NCBI GenBank assembly: GCA_036245525.1
Contig: BTPG01000006.1
Coordinates: 87,729,139-87,793,138 of the forward strand
DNA length: 64,000 bases
Direction: 5' to 3'
Source: Semisulcospira habei
Taxonomy: Eukaryota; Mollusca; Gastropoda; Semisulcospiridae
Below, piece by piece: positions 19,303-32,236 of this stretch (positions within the stretch are counted from its first letter, which is position 1; each line of letters begins with the position of its first letter). A program made the translations under genes and the position numbers. A model generated the notes under the pieces. The model was given only the letters and a program-made list of their open reading frames with translations. It was not told the origin of the DNA and ran no database searches.

Positions 19303-19967
19303 ACGTGCGTTAGGAAAAAAACCAAGAACATTTCTAAAGGACATCCCTATCCTTTGCGGGAGTAATAATAAACTTACATTTGGCGCCACACACAAATGAG
19401 ACGCTTACGATACAAATGCACTACTATTTAAATGATACGCCAAGCATATCATTCTTCAACAGAAGACCACTTGTAACGTACTCCCCGAGTGGTCTATCTG
19501 GGATTTACTCCCACGGGGCTGTCGGGACTGTACAATTGGTTTTAATCTCAGTGTGTATGGGAAATTGCGTAAGTATGGGGTTGTTGGTTTTTTCCACGCA
19601 GTTTTTTGGTTGGGGGGGGGGGGGGGGGGGGGGGGGGGGTGTTTGTTCGAAACATACCTTTACCGCCGACGACCCGCCGTGAGATGGCCTTAGTCGCCTG
19701 CTCGGCGTTCAAACCAAATAACTAACTTTACCGCCGACGACAGTGACATATATGACAGAGCCTGGGCCTTTTGTCTGGTATACGAACAAAATCTCAATTT
19801 GCTTTCTAAATTTAGTATTTTGTAACCAGACAATAGGGCAGTGACACAGTTACATTCGTAAGAAATGGTGCCCTGGTAACATGATAAACGAATTTACGGT
19901 GCTATCAATGTGGTGCACAGGCACACGTGCAACCTTGAAACACCATCTCCTCCGCGAACCTGGCGTC
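19303..19967. other. No gene supported; G-run and I-like fragment
   Basis: Imperfect inverted ATTTAAATGATACGC / GCATATCATTC near 19424-19453. A G-run of about 26 near 19613-19639. ACTTTACCGCCGACGAC is repeated nearby (about 19660 and 19723). Confidence 0.4.
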
Positions 19968-20033
19968 TGCAAAGCGGCATACATTCTCACGAGCCCCTGC
20001 CTGCAGGGGCTTCAGAGGATCTATGTCACTTGC
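19968..20033. repeat. Family A palindrome, diverged
   Basis: GCAAAGCGGCATACATTCTC pairs with GAGGATCTATGTCACTTGC around GAGCCCCTGCCTGCAGGGGC. Confidence 0.8.
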
Positions 20034-20075
20034 TATCATGCTATCATGTCACATGGATCATCGAACCTACCAACT

Positions 20076-20141
20076 GCAAAAGGCATAGATCCTCATGTGC
20101 CCCTGCGGCCTGAGGGGCACATGAGGATTTACGGCTCTTGC
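20076..20141. repeat. Family A palindrome
   Basis: GCAAAAGGCATAGATCCTCA is inverted to TGAGGATTTACGGCTCTTGC around TGTGCCCCTGCGGCCTGAGG. Second copy within 110 bp. Confidence 0.85.
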
Positions 20142-20485
20142 GAGGTTCCATCCGCACCTGTGTTTCTACGACGAAGAAGCACCACAGAAATCACCTTTAC
20201 AGTTACAAGCGACAAACTGCACACCGAACTGCAGGAGGAAGTAACATTGGAAGCCATAAAACAACGCCCTAACGAAAAAGTGATACCTGTCCTATTGTGG
20301 TAAATGAGTAATATGAGACAGGTGCATGCCACGGAGTTAACACATCTGGATTACATTGGGGACACCAACAGAGACATACATATCCAGACAACCGACAGAC
20401 CTGCTACGAGTACAGGAACATCTGTGGAGTGTAACCCCCCCCCCCCCCCCCACCCCCTTTCAAACTTCTGTCCAAACTGAACATT
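20142..20485. other. No gene seen
   Basis: A short plus-strand frame continues from the A hairpin (to about 20303), without a recognisable domain. C-run at about 20433-20450. Confidence 0.4.
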
Positions 20486-20546
20486 GTGTGCTGGTTTTTG
20501 ATTTTGGACCTTTTAACCGTAAGGTCCAAAATCACAGACCAACACA
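20486..20546. repeat. Family D palindrome
   Basis: GTGTGCTGGTTTTTGATTTT is inverted to ATCACAGACCAACACAC-like sequence around GGACCTTTTAACCGTAAGGTCC. Confidence 0.88.
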
Positions 20547-22336
<1,790 letters not shown>

Positions 22337-22337
22337 T

Positions 22338-22416
22338 TTAATGAAAAATTACGTCCCTTGGAGCTACTCTGAGTGCATTTTTTGGCTTTGAGCGACACCT
22401 TTGTTATAAGTAAAGA

Positions 22417-22419
<3 letters not shown>
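22338..22419. repeat. Inverted fragment of the tandem unit
   Basis: TTAATGAAAAATTACGTCCC to TTATAAGTAAAGAATA is the reverse complement of the unit junction at about 21223-21308. It closes the array in inverted orientation. Confidence 0.9.
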
Positions 22420-22459
<40 letters not shown>

Positions 22460-22483
22460 TATTATATATAAATATATGTGTGT

Positions 22484-22524
<41 letters not shown>
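22418..22524. repeat. (AT)n (TG)n microsatellite
   Basis: An AT tract with two small breaks, then TG from about 22477. Confidence 0.95.
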
Positions 22525-22526
<2 letters not shown>

Positions 22527-22841
22527 CTATCTCGCATGCATTATTTAATATGTATCCATTTCGTCCGTCCGTCCATGGATAGCATCCATTACGCCAGTTG
22601 CAACGTAACAATGTGACCAACGTCAACAAAAATACACCGTAATATTACCTAGTTCGTTATTTGTGGCATGGTAAACAATGCACAATTAATGTCAACATCC
22701 ATACATTCACTGATCTAATCTGCCAGTTGCAACAAAACAATGTAACCAACAGTAACGGCAATGTTATCTAGTTCGTTATTTGTGGCAGGGTATACAATGC
22801 ACAATTAAGGTCTAATCAACTGATCAATCTCTCTCTCTCCT

Positions 22842-22886
<45 letters not shown>

Positions 22887-23326
22887 CGGGAAATTTTCTC
22901 TCTCTGGGAATTATCTCTCTCTCTCTCTCTCTCTGCAAATTTTTCTTTCTTCCTCAGTCCCTCTACAACGTCTCTGGTCTCCCCCTCCCTTTCTACACAA
23001 ACACACACATACACGCACACGCACACGCACACACACACACTTCTCCTCTTACCATTCATCATACATCCCCGCCCTCCTTCGCCATGCCACTTATTGCTTA
23101 AAATCGAATATAAGTGGGCTCAGCAGACTCCGCAAATGGCCTTGGCTGTGATCTACAGAGCACATCGGGCCCATTACGGCCATTTGTTGGCGGGTCTTTG
23201 GTGCCAGACGAGTCTTACCCCCGCCTCTCTGGCACTACCCTTCTAGCACTACTTTCGCGAACGCCACCCAGCCTGCAAGAGGCACAGATGTTCATGTGTC
23301 CCTCGGGCTATATCACCATCTTCACT
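22525..23326. other. No gene seen; (CT)n tract, A half-palindrome
   Basis: CT-rich tracts at about 22828-22935. A segment around CCAGTTGCAAC..AACAATGT..ACC recurs at about 22595 and 22720. GCAAGAGGCACAGATGTTCA (23276) is an A left arm without its partner. Confidence 0.5.
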
Positions 23327-23533
23327 GCCAGTGGACGCAAATTTCGTTTCTGAAATCTTAGTGGACTCATCGATAATAAGCCAAGCCGTCCAATAAAGAC
23401 GCATACAAAATGTCAGCAAGAGGTATAGATCCTCATGAGCCCCCGCAACTGCGAGGGCTCATGAGGATCTATGTCTCTTGCAGCCACCGGTACTGTAAAC
23501 AGTACCGGGGGCTGCATACACAGGAGGGTTAAA
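23327..23533 (+). mobile_element. Family A element
   Basis: CTTCACTGCCAGTGGACGCA is the left end. The palindrome is at 23415-23481. The right flank is unusual: a small palindrome with ACCGGTACTGTAAACAGTAC, then GGAGGGTTAA. Confidence 0.8.
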
Positions 23534-24135
23534 AGTCTATGGCCTGGGTAGGATGGGAGGCGGTTCAGCTGGCATTCCAACGATGCCGACAGCAGACCGC
23601 ACAGAATCTCATACGTCAAAACAGACAGCAGAAGCTCATGAAAATATACGCCTTTAGCTAGCTCGGTTTGCCTCCTTAGACTTAAGGGAAATCATCTGGG
23701 AGGTGGAGCAGATGGCGCTGCCGAAGCCGTCACGGCGATGCGTGGCTATTCATATGACAGACCGGTCATTTAAGAGTGCCATTAAATGATTCATAACCCT
23801 CATTCAGTCAGACATGGAGTAGCGGAAACCTTCGTGCCAGAACGGAGGAGCGGAGGGCACGAGAGTTCAAGAATTGTTTTCTTCCGTAAACTGTTGCTGT
23901 TCGTGAATTGTTGTTGTTCTGCCCAACTATTTTTGTCTCCGAAATGAACAGGCCATCCATTCAGAGCGAAGCGGTAGTGAGAGTTTGCAAATTTATTACA
24001 AACTGACAACTTAACACTAATTGGCATCTGAAGGGGTATGAATCTTGAAAATGCGGACGCCGGTTACAATATGCTAGTGAAATTTTGCTTGGCGACTACA
24101 GTACACAGTTTCGTGAACTCGCACTACTTTGTCAA
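23534..24135. other. No gene seen
   Basis: No repeat or exon recognised. Confidence 0.4.
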
Positions 24136-24500
24136 AAGTGAGGTTTCGTTTGCGACAAACGACTACCAATAACGAACGAGAACGAAGTCACGACTGATCA
24201 GAAGCTTGTTGCATGATGCATAGACAGCGCTGCAAACATCTCCAAGAGGCTTTGATCCTCATGAGCCTTGCGGGCTCATGAGGATCTATGCCTCTTGGAG
24301 ATGTTTGCAGTGCTGTCGATGGCTCATTAGGATCTAAGCCTCTTAGAGAGGTTTGCAAAGCTGTCTATGGTTTCTGCTGGGTTCATAAGGATCCAAGTCT
24401 CTTGGAGATGTGTGGAGTGTCTGATACACACACAGGTCATCCGCCGTGACTTCGCTCTTTTTCGTTGCTGGGAGTCGTTCGGCGTAAACGTAATCTCCCT
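24136..24500. mobile_element. Family J foldback with three internal A-like hairpins
   Basis: The outer arms AGTGAGGTTTCGTTTGCGAC..GAACGAAGTCACG and CCGTGACTTCGCTC..GGAGTCGTTCGGCGTAAACG are inverted. The inside holds a hairpin at 24237-24305 (ATCTCCAAGAGGC..CCTCTTGGAGAT) and two more right-arm copies (24320-24355, 24380-24412). Related copies at 35681 and 52773. Confidence 0.85.
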
Positions 24501-24737
24501 AATCCCATCTCACACAATGACATACCTATTCGCAGCCGAATCAGGCTCCTAAATGGATCCAATAGCCATTAATACCACAACGCAGCTGCACTCTGCCGGT
24601 CGTTAACTAATTTACATGTGTCATTCAGAAAAGTAAAAGGAGAACAACAGGCACGGACTTATTTTCGTTCTAGTTAGGCCCTAAACCGATAATCAACGGA
24701 AAAAGTGTCATTAAATGATGAAAATACGAGTGCTGGC
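24501..24737. other. No feature seen
   Basis: Mixed DNA without recognisable structure. Confidence 0.35.
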
Positions 24738-24851
24738 AAGAGCTGCATGAAAGCTTAAATCCTGCGCAAGACACTAAGCGATGTGCCCCGTTACAGCGGA
24801 TCACCTTGCTTAGTAGCTTGCGCAGGAATGACGCCCACTGATGCAACTCAG
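24738..24851. repeat. Family F foldback, diverged
   Basis: AGCTGCATGAAAGCTTAAAT and CCTGCGCAAG pair with CTTGCGCAGG..TGATGCAACT around CACTAAGC..GCTTAGTAG. Confidence 0.7.
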
Positions 24852-24880
24852 CCCTGGTCCTTTAGTTTGGACCTCACGGT

Positions 24881-25110
24881 TTAACCTATTCAGTGCCAGC
24901 TGATGCAGGTTGCGTTTCTGCCATCTTCGTTAACTCAACTAAAAAAAAAAAAAAAAAACACTCAGAGTAGGAGTAGCTGTCCAAAGAACACGGATTCAAA
25001 GTGGCGTCAGCAAGAGCCTCATGCTCCCCCGCGACTGCGGGGGCGCATGAGGGTCTATACCTCTTGCAGTTGGGGGTTGTTCAGTTTGTATCGGCACTGA
25101 ATGAGTTTAG
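24881..25110 (+). mobile_element. Family A element, near full length
   Basis: TTAACCTATTCAGTGCCAGC is the left end. The palindrome is at about 25009-25069. The right end is CGGCACTGAATGAGTTTAG. An A-run of about 18 sits inside. Confidence 0.85.
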
Positions 25111-25796
25111 CCGTATAACAGACCAGCACACACACATCCTGAAACAGCGACAGTCCTTCAATGACTAAAGATGTAATGTCCAAATTGGTCCACAGACAAC
25201 GCCATGGAAAAGCCAGAGTCCGACCACAATATTACCTAATATTTACAAATTGTCTTAATATAAAATAAAATATAAAAAAAAATACACAGCACTCCAACGC
25301 GGAAGAAGATGGATGGACCTGTTTCTCAGTATCTAACAAATCGCCGCTACCTTTTAAAATAGCAAAATGGTTCGTCTCCTAAAGTGTGTATTTTAAGTGA
25401 AAGAAGCTGTTGTATAGTATCTCTCTTCTCCCTTTGGTTTCTAAATTATACGTTAACCAAGTAAAATATATTTTTTTAAAAGAAGAAAAATAGAAAAAAG
25501 AAGACGAAGAAGAAGTAGTTGTTGAAGAAGAAAAAAAGGGAAAAAAAAAACAAAATAAAAAAACCAACAACCTGGAAAATCTCTTAAAGGAAAAAGGATA
25601 AGCAGAAAAGAGAAGCCAAAACTAGCCAAAATTGCCCCCCCCCCCCCAATCCGCCCCAAATTGAATTGATTAAAGGAATGTAGCGGGAGGGGAAAGCGGA
25701 TTAGTGAAGCGAGCGGAGGCTGAGTGACGGCGTGTGCATGCAAGCGATGCATCCCCTCCAGATCGTTTTATGTGACACGGTGCTCAGTCCTCGTCG
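25111..25796. other. No gene seen; purine-rich stretch
   Basis: GAAGAA-rich DNA at 25485-25560 and a C-run at 25635-25648. Frames over it are low-complexity. Confidence 0.45.
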
Positions 25797-25865
25797 GCGT
25801 GCTGGTCCATCATTTTGGACCTTACGGCCGCAGGCCGTAAGGTCCAAAATCAAGGACCAGCACGC
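25797..25865. repeat. Family D palindrome (69 bp)
   Basis: GCGTGCTGGTCCATCATTTT is inverted to AAAATCAAGGACCAGCACGC around GGACCTTACGGCC/GGCCGTAAGGTCC. Confidence 0.93.
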
Positions 25866-26160
25866 TTGAGACGCAAAGTCCCAAAACACAGTCCAGCCCA
25901 CATTTATTAAATTGCGAAATTCTGACGCTAACCTTTTACGTAAAGAAAGCCACAAAATAGGCCATCCAATTTAAAAAGCTTAATGTCAAAGTATCTGACG
26001 GTGATACAGACAGAAGACCCAATCAATTCTGACAAAAACAGCAGAAAATGGAGCAACGTTGTTAGTTTAAGGTCAGTGCCCAAGCAGTCTGACGAACCGC
26101 ATATATTTATTTCAGAATGTTCACATTTCAAAAGCCACTGAAAGCGTTCAAGTGTGCAAT

Positions 26161-26593
26161 TCACATGGAAACCATTTGGTGTTCATGTGGTACTCCCCCC
26201 CCCCTCCCCCCCCCCCCCACACACACCTCTTTCTTAACACACACACACCAAGAAAAAAAAAAAACCAGAAGAGGGCATCCACCTAAAATTTTGAATCCCA
26301 TATTGGAAGTAGTCCCGTGCCATACAGTGTCATGTGTACAATTTTTCTCCTTGGACAAGTGTTCAAAAAGGCGCCTCGCTAAGGCATTGTCGGTGAAATC
26401 GATGTGGTACACCACCAGACTGTGCATAATGGCTATACTCGACATTTCAGCATGGGTACGGACGGCCTAGGTCACCATTACCACTGGTGCACTGAGTCTT
26501 CCAGGGCTTTTCATCACACGCAGACTGCAAAATCGTCAGAAGAGACCTGAGGCGTTTGTCGAATCCTTCCGCAGTCTCAACAATTACAATCAT
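26161..26593 (-). other. Possible protein-coding relic, unrecognised
   Basis: Two adjacent minus-strand frames have coding-like composition. One runs 26593-26447 (starts MIVIVETAEGFDKRLRSLLT). A second, from 26445, begins MSSIAIMHSLVVYHIDF and includes ALARRLFEHLSKEKNC. It loses sense in a C/G-rich run below 26280. They could be one frameshifted relic, but I recognise no family. Chance frames remain possible. Confidence 0.2.
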
Positions 26594-26915
26594 TTCAACA
26601 CAAAACTCAACTCAGCCTCTCAACCGAGGATACACACTCGAATACCCCCCCCCCCCCCCCCGCCCCCCCCCCCCCCCCCCCCCGGTTGCAGCTGCGAATT
26701 GAACTAAAATGATCATGGATTCATCTAGCGTAGCCGTTATTTTAAGCCAAAATGACGCAGTCGATCCTGATCCGCAAGGCCGAAAATCACAAATCTGCAC
26801 ACAGTATTATTTTCTCAGAGAACAGACGTGTGGCAAGGGAAAGGAAGCCAAGAACAACGTATTCATACATGCGTCGACTCTAGATAAATGTCAGCTAATG
26901 ATTACGATGGCAGAA
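26594..26915. other. C-run and D-like fragment
   Basis: A C-tract with one G (about 26646-26683) is followed by decayed DNA. AAAATCACAAATCTGCACAC at 26783-26802 looks like a D right arm. Confidence 0.45.
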
Positions 26916-27275
26916 TGGTTGGTTGGTTGTAGATTGCTTAACGTCCCGACAGCAACAAGACTTTCTCAGGACGTGCCTGCACTGCTTATGAAAAAAAAAT
27001 AAAAAAAATAAACAGAATATTGAATTATGTTGCCAGCCGGTCTAATACGCTAAATAAACCTAAGACCATTTAGAAACACACATCCAATATCAAGAGCTAC
27101 AGTCAGCGCAGACAGTAGGGAGAGTTTTTTAAAAAATAAATAAAATACAGGTGAATGGACCAAGGGTAGACACAAATACATGCCCCAGAATTGAGGGGGA
27201 AACCCACCATGTGGGGCTGACTAGGGTGACCCTGGGAACTAAAAAGTAGTTAACCCCACCCAAGTCCGCCAGAAG
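26916..27275 (-). mobile_element. SINE-like family M, complete copy with 12-bp target duplication
   Basis: ACGATGGCAGAA is duplicated at 26904-26915 and 27276-27287. The element has a (GGTT)n tail at its plus-strand left end, TAACGTCCCGACAGCAACAA and GTGGGGCTGACTAGGGTGAC, and ends AACCCCACCCAAGTCCGCC. It is therefore a minus-strand retroposon of about 360 bp. Confidence 0.85.
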
Positions 27276-27287
27276 ACGATGGCAGAA

Positions 27288-27636
27288 GGTGTCTGACTTT
27301 CAGTCAGTTTATTTCCTTTACGATGACGTTTGTTTTAAGCCATTTTTTAACCCCTTGAAATAAACACTCTGTCAAAGACTTTGTCGTCATTAAGTTTTTC
27401 ACTGCCAGAGGCATTCCGGTTTTTTGCTTAAAATAAACACGCTGCAAACAACTTTGTTGTCATTTACACAGCCAGAGGCAGTGTATTCTGTGTGCGAGAC
27501 TGATAGATATCGCCGCAGACTGAAAACCGATAACTGTTCAGCACGAGGGTCATTGGTAGGCTGTACGGCAAGCAAGAGGCATAGACCTTCATGAGCCCCC
27601 ACGACTGCGGAGCTCATAAGCGTCTATGCCTCTTGC
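27288..27636 (+). mobile_element. Family A element, diverged
   Basis: TTAAGTTTTTCACTGCCAGA (about 27390) is a left end. The palindrome at 27572-27636 (GCAAGAGGCATAGACCTTCA.. / ..CGTCTATGCCTCTTGC) is well kept. ATAAACAC(T/G)CTG.CAAA.ACTTTG.. is duplicated around 27362 and 27431. Confidence 0.75.
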
Positions 27637-28035
27637 AGTTGGTTGATTAAGTAAGGGATATAAAGGGGGAAAAAATAAAGATCATCTGCAGCGGACTGCA
27701 GAAGATCGTGAGGATTAACCATTCTAGCAGGAAATGACATTCAATGACCGAGCAATCGTGATCTATCCCCCCCCCCCCCCCCCACACACACACGATTTGT
27801 CAGGCACCGAAAATATCAACAGGATTCATTTTCTGTCTCACTGCCTACAGTCTATAGTCTTTGCTTGAAACTCTGCCTATCTTCTTCTTGGCGAAGAGAC
27901 AGATGTACGTGAAAACCCCACACGTGATTTTCCGTAGGGCAGACCCTTGGGGAGATTAGAAGGTTCTAGGATAAGAGCAAGAAGTGGGCCCGAATACTCA
28001 ATAGTGCGTGTACTGTAATTTTTTTAATTCATTTT
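27637..28035. other. No gene seen
   Basis: C-run at about 27767-27783 next to (CA)n. No family recognised. Confidence 0.4.
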
Positions 28036-28246
28036 TTAACCAATTACTTCCTGAGGATGATTTTTTTTTAAAAGTTGTTCCTATGAAGGCTGCATTACAG
28101 ATTATGAAATAGATCAACCAATTTAGTTCAAGGGCTGGTGCCAGAATAGCTTGGCGCATCAGGCGCCAAGCTATTCTGGCACCACTCTTGAACTATCACA
28201 GTCAAATTAATTTCAAGCAGTTGTGCATCAGAATGAAAAGGGTTAA
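28036..28246. mobile_element. Family B element (subfamily b), TTAA-bordered
   Basis: TTAACCAATTAC is at the left and GAATGAAAAGGGTTAA at the right. The palindrome has AGAATAGCTTGGCGC inverted around ATCA. The flank AGGCTGCATTACAG matches AGACTGCATTGCAG of other subfamily-b copies. Confidence 0.82.
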
Positions 28247-28748
28247 TGAAGCTCTCGACATGCGGATGACTTCCGCAGTACAAGGAGCCGAGACTAAATG
28301 ATGGACTAAATCGAAGTGGGTCGATCACTGCCTAGCGGATGCAGGGGATCTTGAGAATCTGTGCCTATTGAAGTTGGCTGTGTTCTACGAGGGACTGTGG
28401 GGCATCGATTGCAGGTTTGTCTTGCTTGAACTCGGCTTAAGGGCGTGTCTCGGAAGATGAAATACTGGAATAGTTCAGTCGGTCATAATTAGCCACAGGA
28501 CTGTTTTTTTGTTTTTTTCCTTTCCTTTCCGTGACTCGAGGGAAGATGCCCGAGTAGTTTAATTTGTCATATTCAGCCAAAAGATTCTGTTTTCTTTACC
28601 TCTGATCTGTCTGTCTGACGCTGTCCCTCGGGCGTATTCCTCCATTACATCTATAGAATTACACGCAAGGTTGTTTTTTTTTTTTTTCCCCCCTTTCTAG
28701 TTCACGTTGTAGCTTTAGACATGAGAGGTTTAATCATTGACACACTTA
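28247..28748. other. No gene seen
   Basis: T-rich tracts. GAGGGAAGATGCCCGAGTAGTTTAAT resembles the nearby GGAAGATGAAATACTGGAATAGTTCA, a weak local duplication (about 28455 and 28540). Confidence 0.35.
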
Positions 28749-28952
28749 AGCAGGAGACTGGTCGACCATGATAATTCAAGGGTAGTGCCAGAGAAGAACC
28801 CACCGGAAAAAGAAACACTCTTAGAAATGCCCGTTACAACACAATTATTACAAATTTTAAGGATTAAGGATTTTAAGGGTAGTGCCAGAATAGCTTGGCG
28901 CCCAGAGGCGCCAAGCTATTCAGGTATCACCCTTAAACTATCATTGTTGGTC
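28749..28952. mobile_element. Family B palindrome carrying an H insertion
   Basis: The left arm CAGGAGACTGGTCGACCATG and the right arm CTATTCAGGTATCACCC enclose GCTTGGCGCC.. The left arm is split by the insert at 28793-28874. Confidence 0.82.
28793..28874 (+). mobile_element. Short family H insertion, 15-bp target duplication
   Basis: AAGGGTAGTGCCAGA occurs at 28778-28792 and 28875-28889. The 82-bp insert contains GGAAAAAGAAACACTCTTAG, CGTTACAACACAATTATTAC and an AAGGATT tail repeated twice. It is the second H insertion with a 15-bp duplication. Confidence 0.82.
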
Positions 28953-29430
28953 TGACTAATGAACTGAATGTAATCTTCAAAGAACAGATCCTAAATCTGT
29001 GAAGTTCTGCCTCAACGCTTAATGTATTTGATGAACCGTTATGGTTATTTTCTTCTTCTGGCTGTATCTTTCTAAACATAATGTCATCAGTGGATCGTTC
29101 CACTTTTGTCCCTTAAACGAAGCGAAAGGGCATGTGATGAAGAGTTACTTTAAATTCTGTTATGTCAGCGGTGTCCAAAGGAATTAGTTTCTGGTATCAA
29201 AGAGTCAATTTTAATGTCAGAGAGTCTAGATAATAACACAGGACAATGTCGACAGGGAAGGAGGCTGTTGTCAACCTAAATTGCTTGACACTGTTCGATC
29301 TTTAAAGTCAACCAAACAAGATTATCGTCGAGAGGGCGTATATAATATTTTTCTCCCTCCCTCCTCAAACCACCCACCCAACCCTCTTTAACAAAACGAG
29401 AGAAAAAGACAAATGATAATTTTGTTCATC
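28953..29430. other. No feature seen
   Basis: Ordinary AT-rich DNA. Confidence 0.4.
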
Positions 29431-29524
29431 TTAACCTTTTGAGTGTCGGTAGCGGTGTTAATCGCGATGATTCCTGATGGAATCATCGCGACTAAAACCG
29501 CTAGCGACACCCAAAGGGTGAATA
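29431..29524. mobile_element. Family C full-length palindrome
   Basis: TTAACCTTTTGAGTGTCGGT.. is inverted to ..GCGACACCCAAAGGGTGAAT around GATTCCTGATGGAATC. Borders are TTAA and mutated TGAA. Confidence 0.9.
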
Positions 29525-29803
29525 ACTTGCAGTGCCTCACGCTAAAGCGGCTAAGAAATGTAATGGGCGAAAGTGAGACATGAAATGAAATGAAACTGTA
29601 TTTTTAAACGGAAGAAGCAGTTAGCACGTGTGTCATTTTTCACGATTGCCGTTGCTACTCGGCTAAAGGTACATAGCTAAGAACAAATAAAACAAAATGT
29701 GCATTGTGCATCAAATCATTCAGTAATAAATGGAGAGCGCCTGTTACAACTGCCGAAAGTAGAAAAATGTTCTTCAATCTTAAATTGAAATTATTAATTA
29801 TTA

Positions 29804-29816
<13 letters not shown>

Positions 29817-29894
<78 letters not shown>
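29817..29894. repeat. (GA)n microsatellite flanking the LINE 3' end
   Basis: An uninterrupted run of about 78 bp that ends where the LINE tail begins. Confidence 0.95.
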
Positions 29895-29898
<4 letters not shown>

Positions 29899-30349
29899 GA
29901 TGATGATGAATCTTTGATGAATCTTTATTTATTCAGGATAAAGCTATTAGGCAACTCAATGCCTGTCTTACAAGCTGTCCTGTAAACAAACAACATAACA
30001 GGAAAATAATCAGAGCATGCAAATAATAACAATAATAAGAAGAAGAAGAAGAGGAGGAGGAAGAAAATCTACGGGGAAAAAAAACACGATAGGTGAATTA
30101 ATGAAAGGGAAAAAAATGGTATTGGAGAATTAGTAACTGCGACCAACACAAAAAGCAAGGGAAATAAATGAGTGCATAGCATTAATATTATACTCAGCTA
30201 AGACAGTGTCAAAGAATCAGCAGCATCAAGAGCATATAGCGACACCGACAAGACAAAGGATTATCAGTTTACAAATGTAAGGAGAAAGAGTAAATATTTG
30301 ACGTTCACGTGTAATCAGCATTAATACTCTGATATGGCAAATTGTGAAG

Positions 30350-30640
30350 TTAGGCTGAATGGAAGTGCGTGTGCAAAGCACGTTTAAAATGGGTTTTACC
30401 GGAACATAATTTAATGTTCAAAGGCAATGAGTTCCAGACAAAACTACCCGAAAATAGAAGGCTTGACTTGTAGAGATCTATCCTGGGTCGGGGTAAATGA
30501 AGCAAGCCATTTCTCGTGTGTAGCTGATGCCTAGGGCTGAAGTTAAATAGCGTGCACAGATATTCGGGGACTTGATAATGAAATATTTTGTGCATGAGGA
30601 CGCATTTGTTAAATTTGAGTTGATCCGTCAGTGGAAGCAT
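30350..30640 (-). pseudogene. LINE C-terminal region, separate frame
   Basis: It continues the RT protein in another frame: LTDQLKFNKCVLMHKIFHYQ, PRIDLYKSSLLFSGSFVWNS. These are typical of the segment after RT in jockey/CR1-like elements. The frame change from 30645 marks decay or a sequencing indel. Confidence 0.8.
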
Positions 30641-30644
30641 TTTA

Positions 30645-31457
30645 TTAAAAAGCTTTTATTTTTTCGTCTGTGGAAGTAGGGTTTGGAATAATTATTTTAA
30701 CTGAATGACGATATAGCGAGTTGATTTTTTTAATATGACGTTCGCTGCATTCGTCCCACAAAGAGGGCGCATAGTCACAGTGGCTCTTAATGTGTGCGTG
30801 AAAGAACAATGCACAGCACTTTGTACTAAGAATATGTCTAAGTTTAGAGAGCAGAAATACATTCCTGGACAAGGTTTTGCACAAACTGTCGATATGCGAC
30901 GACCAATTGAGCTGGTCGTCAATTACAACTCCCAGTAGGCGGTGCTTGGATACCTGTTGGATAGGTTTATCGCCAAGTGAAAGTATCAAAGGGGCAGGAT
31001 GTAGCTGATGCTTTTGGCGGGTTGTTATCAACATGCTTTTGGTTTTAGAAGTACTGAGTAGCATGTGATTATGCGTACACCAATCTGACACTTCATCAAG
31101 ACTTTGCTGGAGGATACAATTTAGCGTCGTGACACGATTGTCTGATGTATGCAGCGTTGAATCGTCAGCAAAGAGTTCGCATTTTACCTTAGGATTTGAG
31201 ATGGAAAGAGGCAGGTCATTGATGAATAAAAAAAAAATAAATAAAAGAGGCCCTAGGATAGATCCTTGGGGAACTCCGTGCCTCACTGTACCTTCTTTCG
31301 AATACATTCCGTTCGAGTACACCTTTTGTCGGCGGCGACTTAGGTAGGAGGAGAAAAACGCTCTAGAGTTCGTATCAAACTTATATACTGAAAGTTTCTT
31401 TAAAAGAATGGTGTGATTGACTAAATCAAATGCTTTGGTTAGGTCCAGAAAAACTGC

Positions 31458-31459
<2 letters not shown>
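30645..31459 (-). pseudogene. LINE reverse transcriptase, partial
   Basis: About 270 codons of RT, reading inward from the GA tract. Motifs in order: FLDLTKAFDLVNH (first catalytic aspartate), GVPQGSILGPLLF, FADDSTL (catalytic DD), then LLGVVIDDQLNWSSHI in the thumb region. The endonuclease and RT start are missing through 5' truncation. A stop or frameshift near 30645 separates it from the C-terminal part. In this family RT copies element RNA into DNA at a nicked target. No intact product can be made. Confidence 0.9.

Positions 31460-31460
<1 letters not shown>

Positions 31461-31551
<91 letters not shown>
31461..31551. repeat. (GA)n microsatellite at the LINE 5' truncation point
   Basis: About 90 bp of pure GA, same strand phase as the tract at 29817. 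Confidence 0.95.
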
Positions 31552-31552
<1 letters not shown>

Positions 31553-32077
31553 GTATCATTGAAGACTGAAAAAGGAGAAGAAAAAACTCGTCTCGATGCA
31601 ATTAAATTTTGTGCCAGTAATTGAAGCAAATGGGTCACCGGCGCGATATATTCAGGAGTGATGTCACGCTGGCATGTGAGTAGTAAGTGAAAACGAAATT
31701 CTATCAATCCCCTCCTCATGTTTGCATGAAGCACAGATTCTAATGAGCCTTTGCGACAGGAGAGGCTTGTGAGAATATACACATACCAAGGGGAATTACT
31801 CAGCGCTGGATAGACAAACAGTTAGATCCCCTGCCCCCACCTATCAGGCACCCAATCGCCAGCACACAGAAAAATACGCAGGTATAGAACAAGACGATCA
31901 TATACATGTATATGTGTACAGTTCTACCAGCGCTAGCCTCACCTATCTGGTTTGTGAGTTATGAGAATTATATATATATCTTGCCGACATAGATCATATC
32001 CGCTGACTTGCATCAGATTAACAAAGGGCTGCGCGTTTTCTTATGACACAAAACAAGGACAGCCATTTTCACAGTCT
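31552..32077. other. No gene seen; A remnant
   Basis: GAAGCACAGATTCTAATGAG and GGCTTGTGAGAATATACACA (31727-31784) form a decayed A palindrome. Confidence 0.45.
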
Positions 32078-32236
32078 CGGTAAGCAAAAGGTCCTCGGGC
32101 CGACCCCGAACCTTTTGCTCATTTGGGCTGAATCCACACAGTCAAACTTGTGCTCGGGGTCGTTTGGGGGATTAAAAAAGGTAAAGACATTTGTCCATCC
32201 AGATCGGCGGCTCGAGGACCTTTTGCTCACCGGGTA
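32078..32236. repeat. Family K foldback, composite
   Basis: CGGTAAGCAAAAGGTCCTCG and CGAGGACCTTTTGCTCACCG are inverted at the ends. A further AACCTTTTGCTCA and two GGTCG-type pieces lie inside. Confidence 0.8.

Larger units (their letters stand above)
29895..31460 (-). mobile_element. Non-LTR retrotransposon, 5'-truncated, between two GA tracts
   Basis: The minus-strand element ends with ATCATCATCA at 29895 and is cut at 31460 inside the reverse transcriptase. GA tracts border both sides (29817-29894, 31461-31551). The 3' UTR is about 450 bp. Same general family as 39727-43228 (jockey/CR1-like by protein style). Confidence 0.88.
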
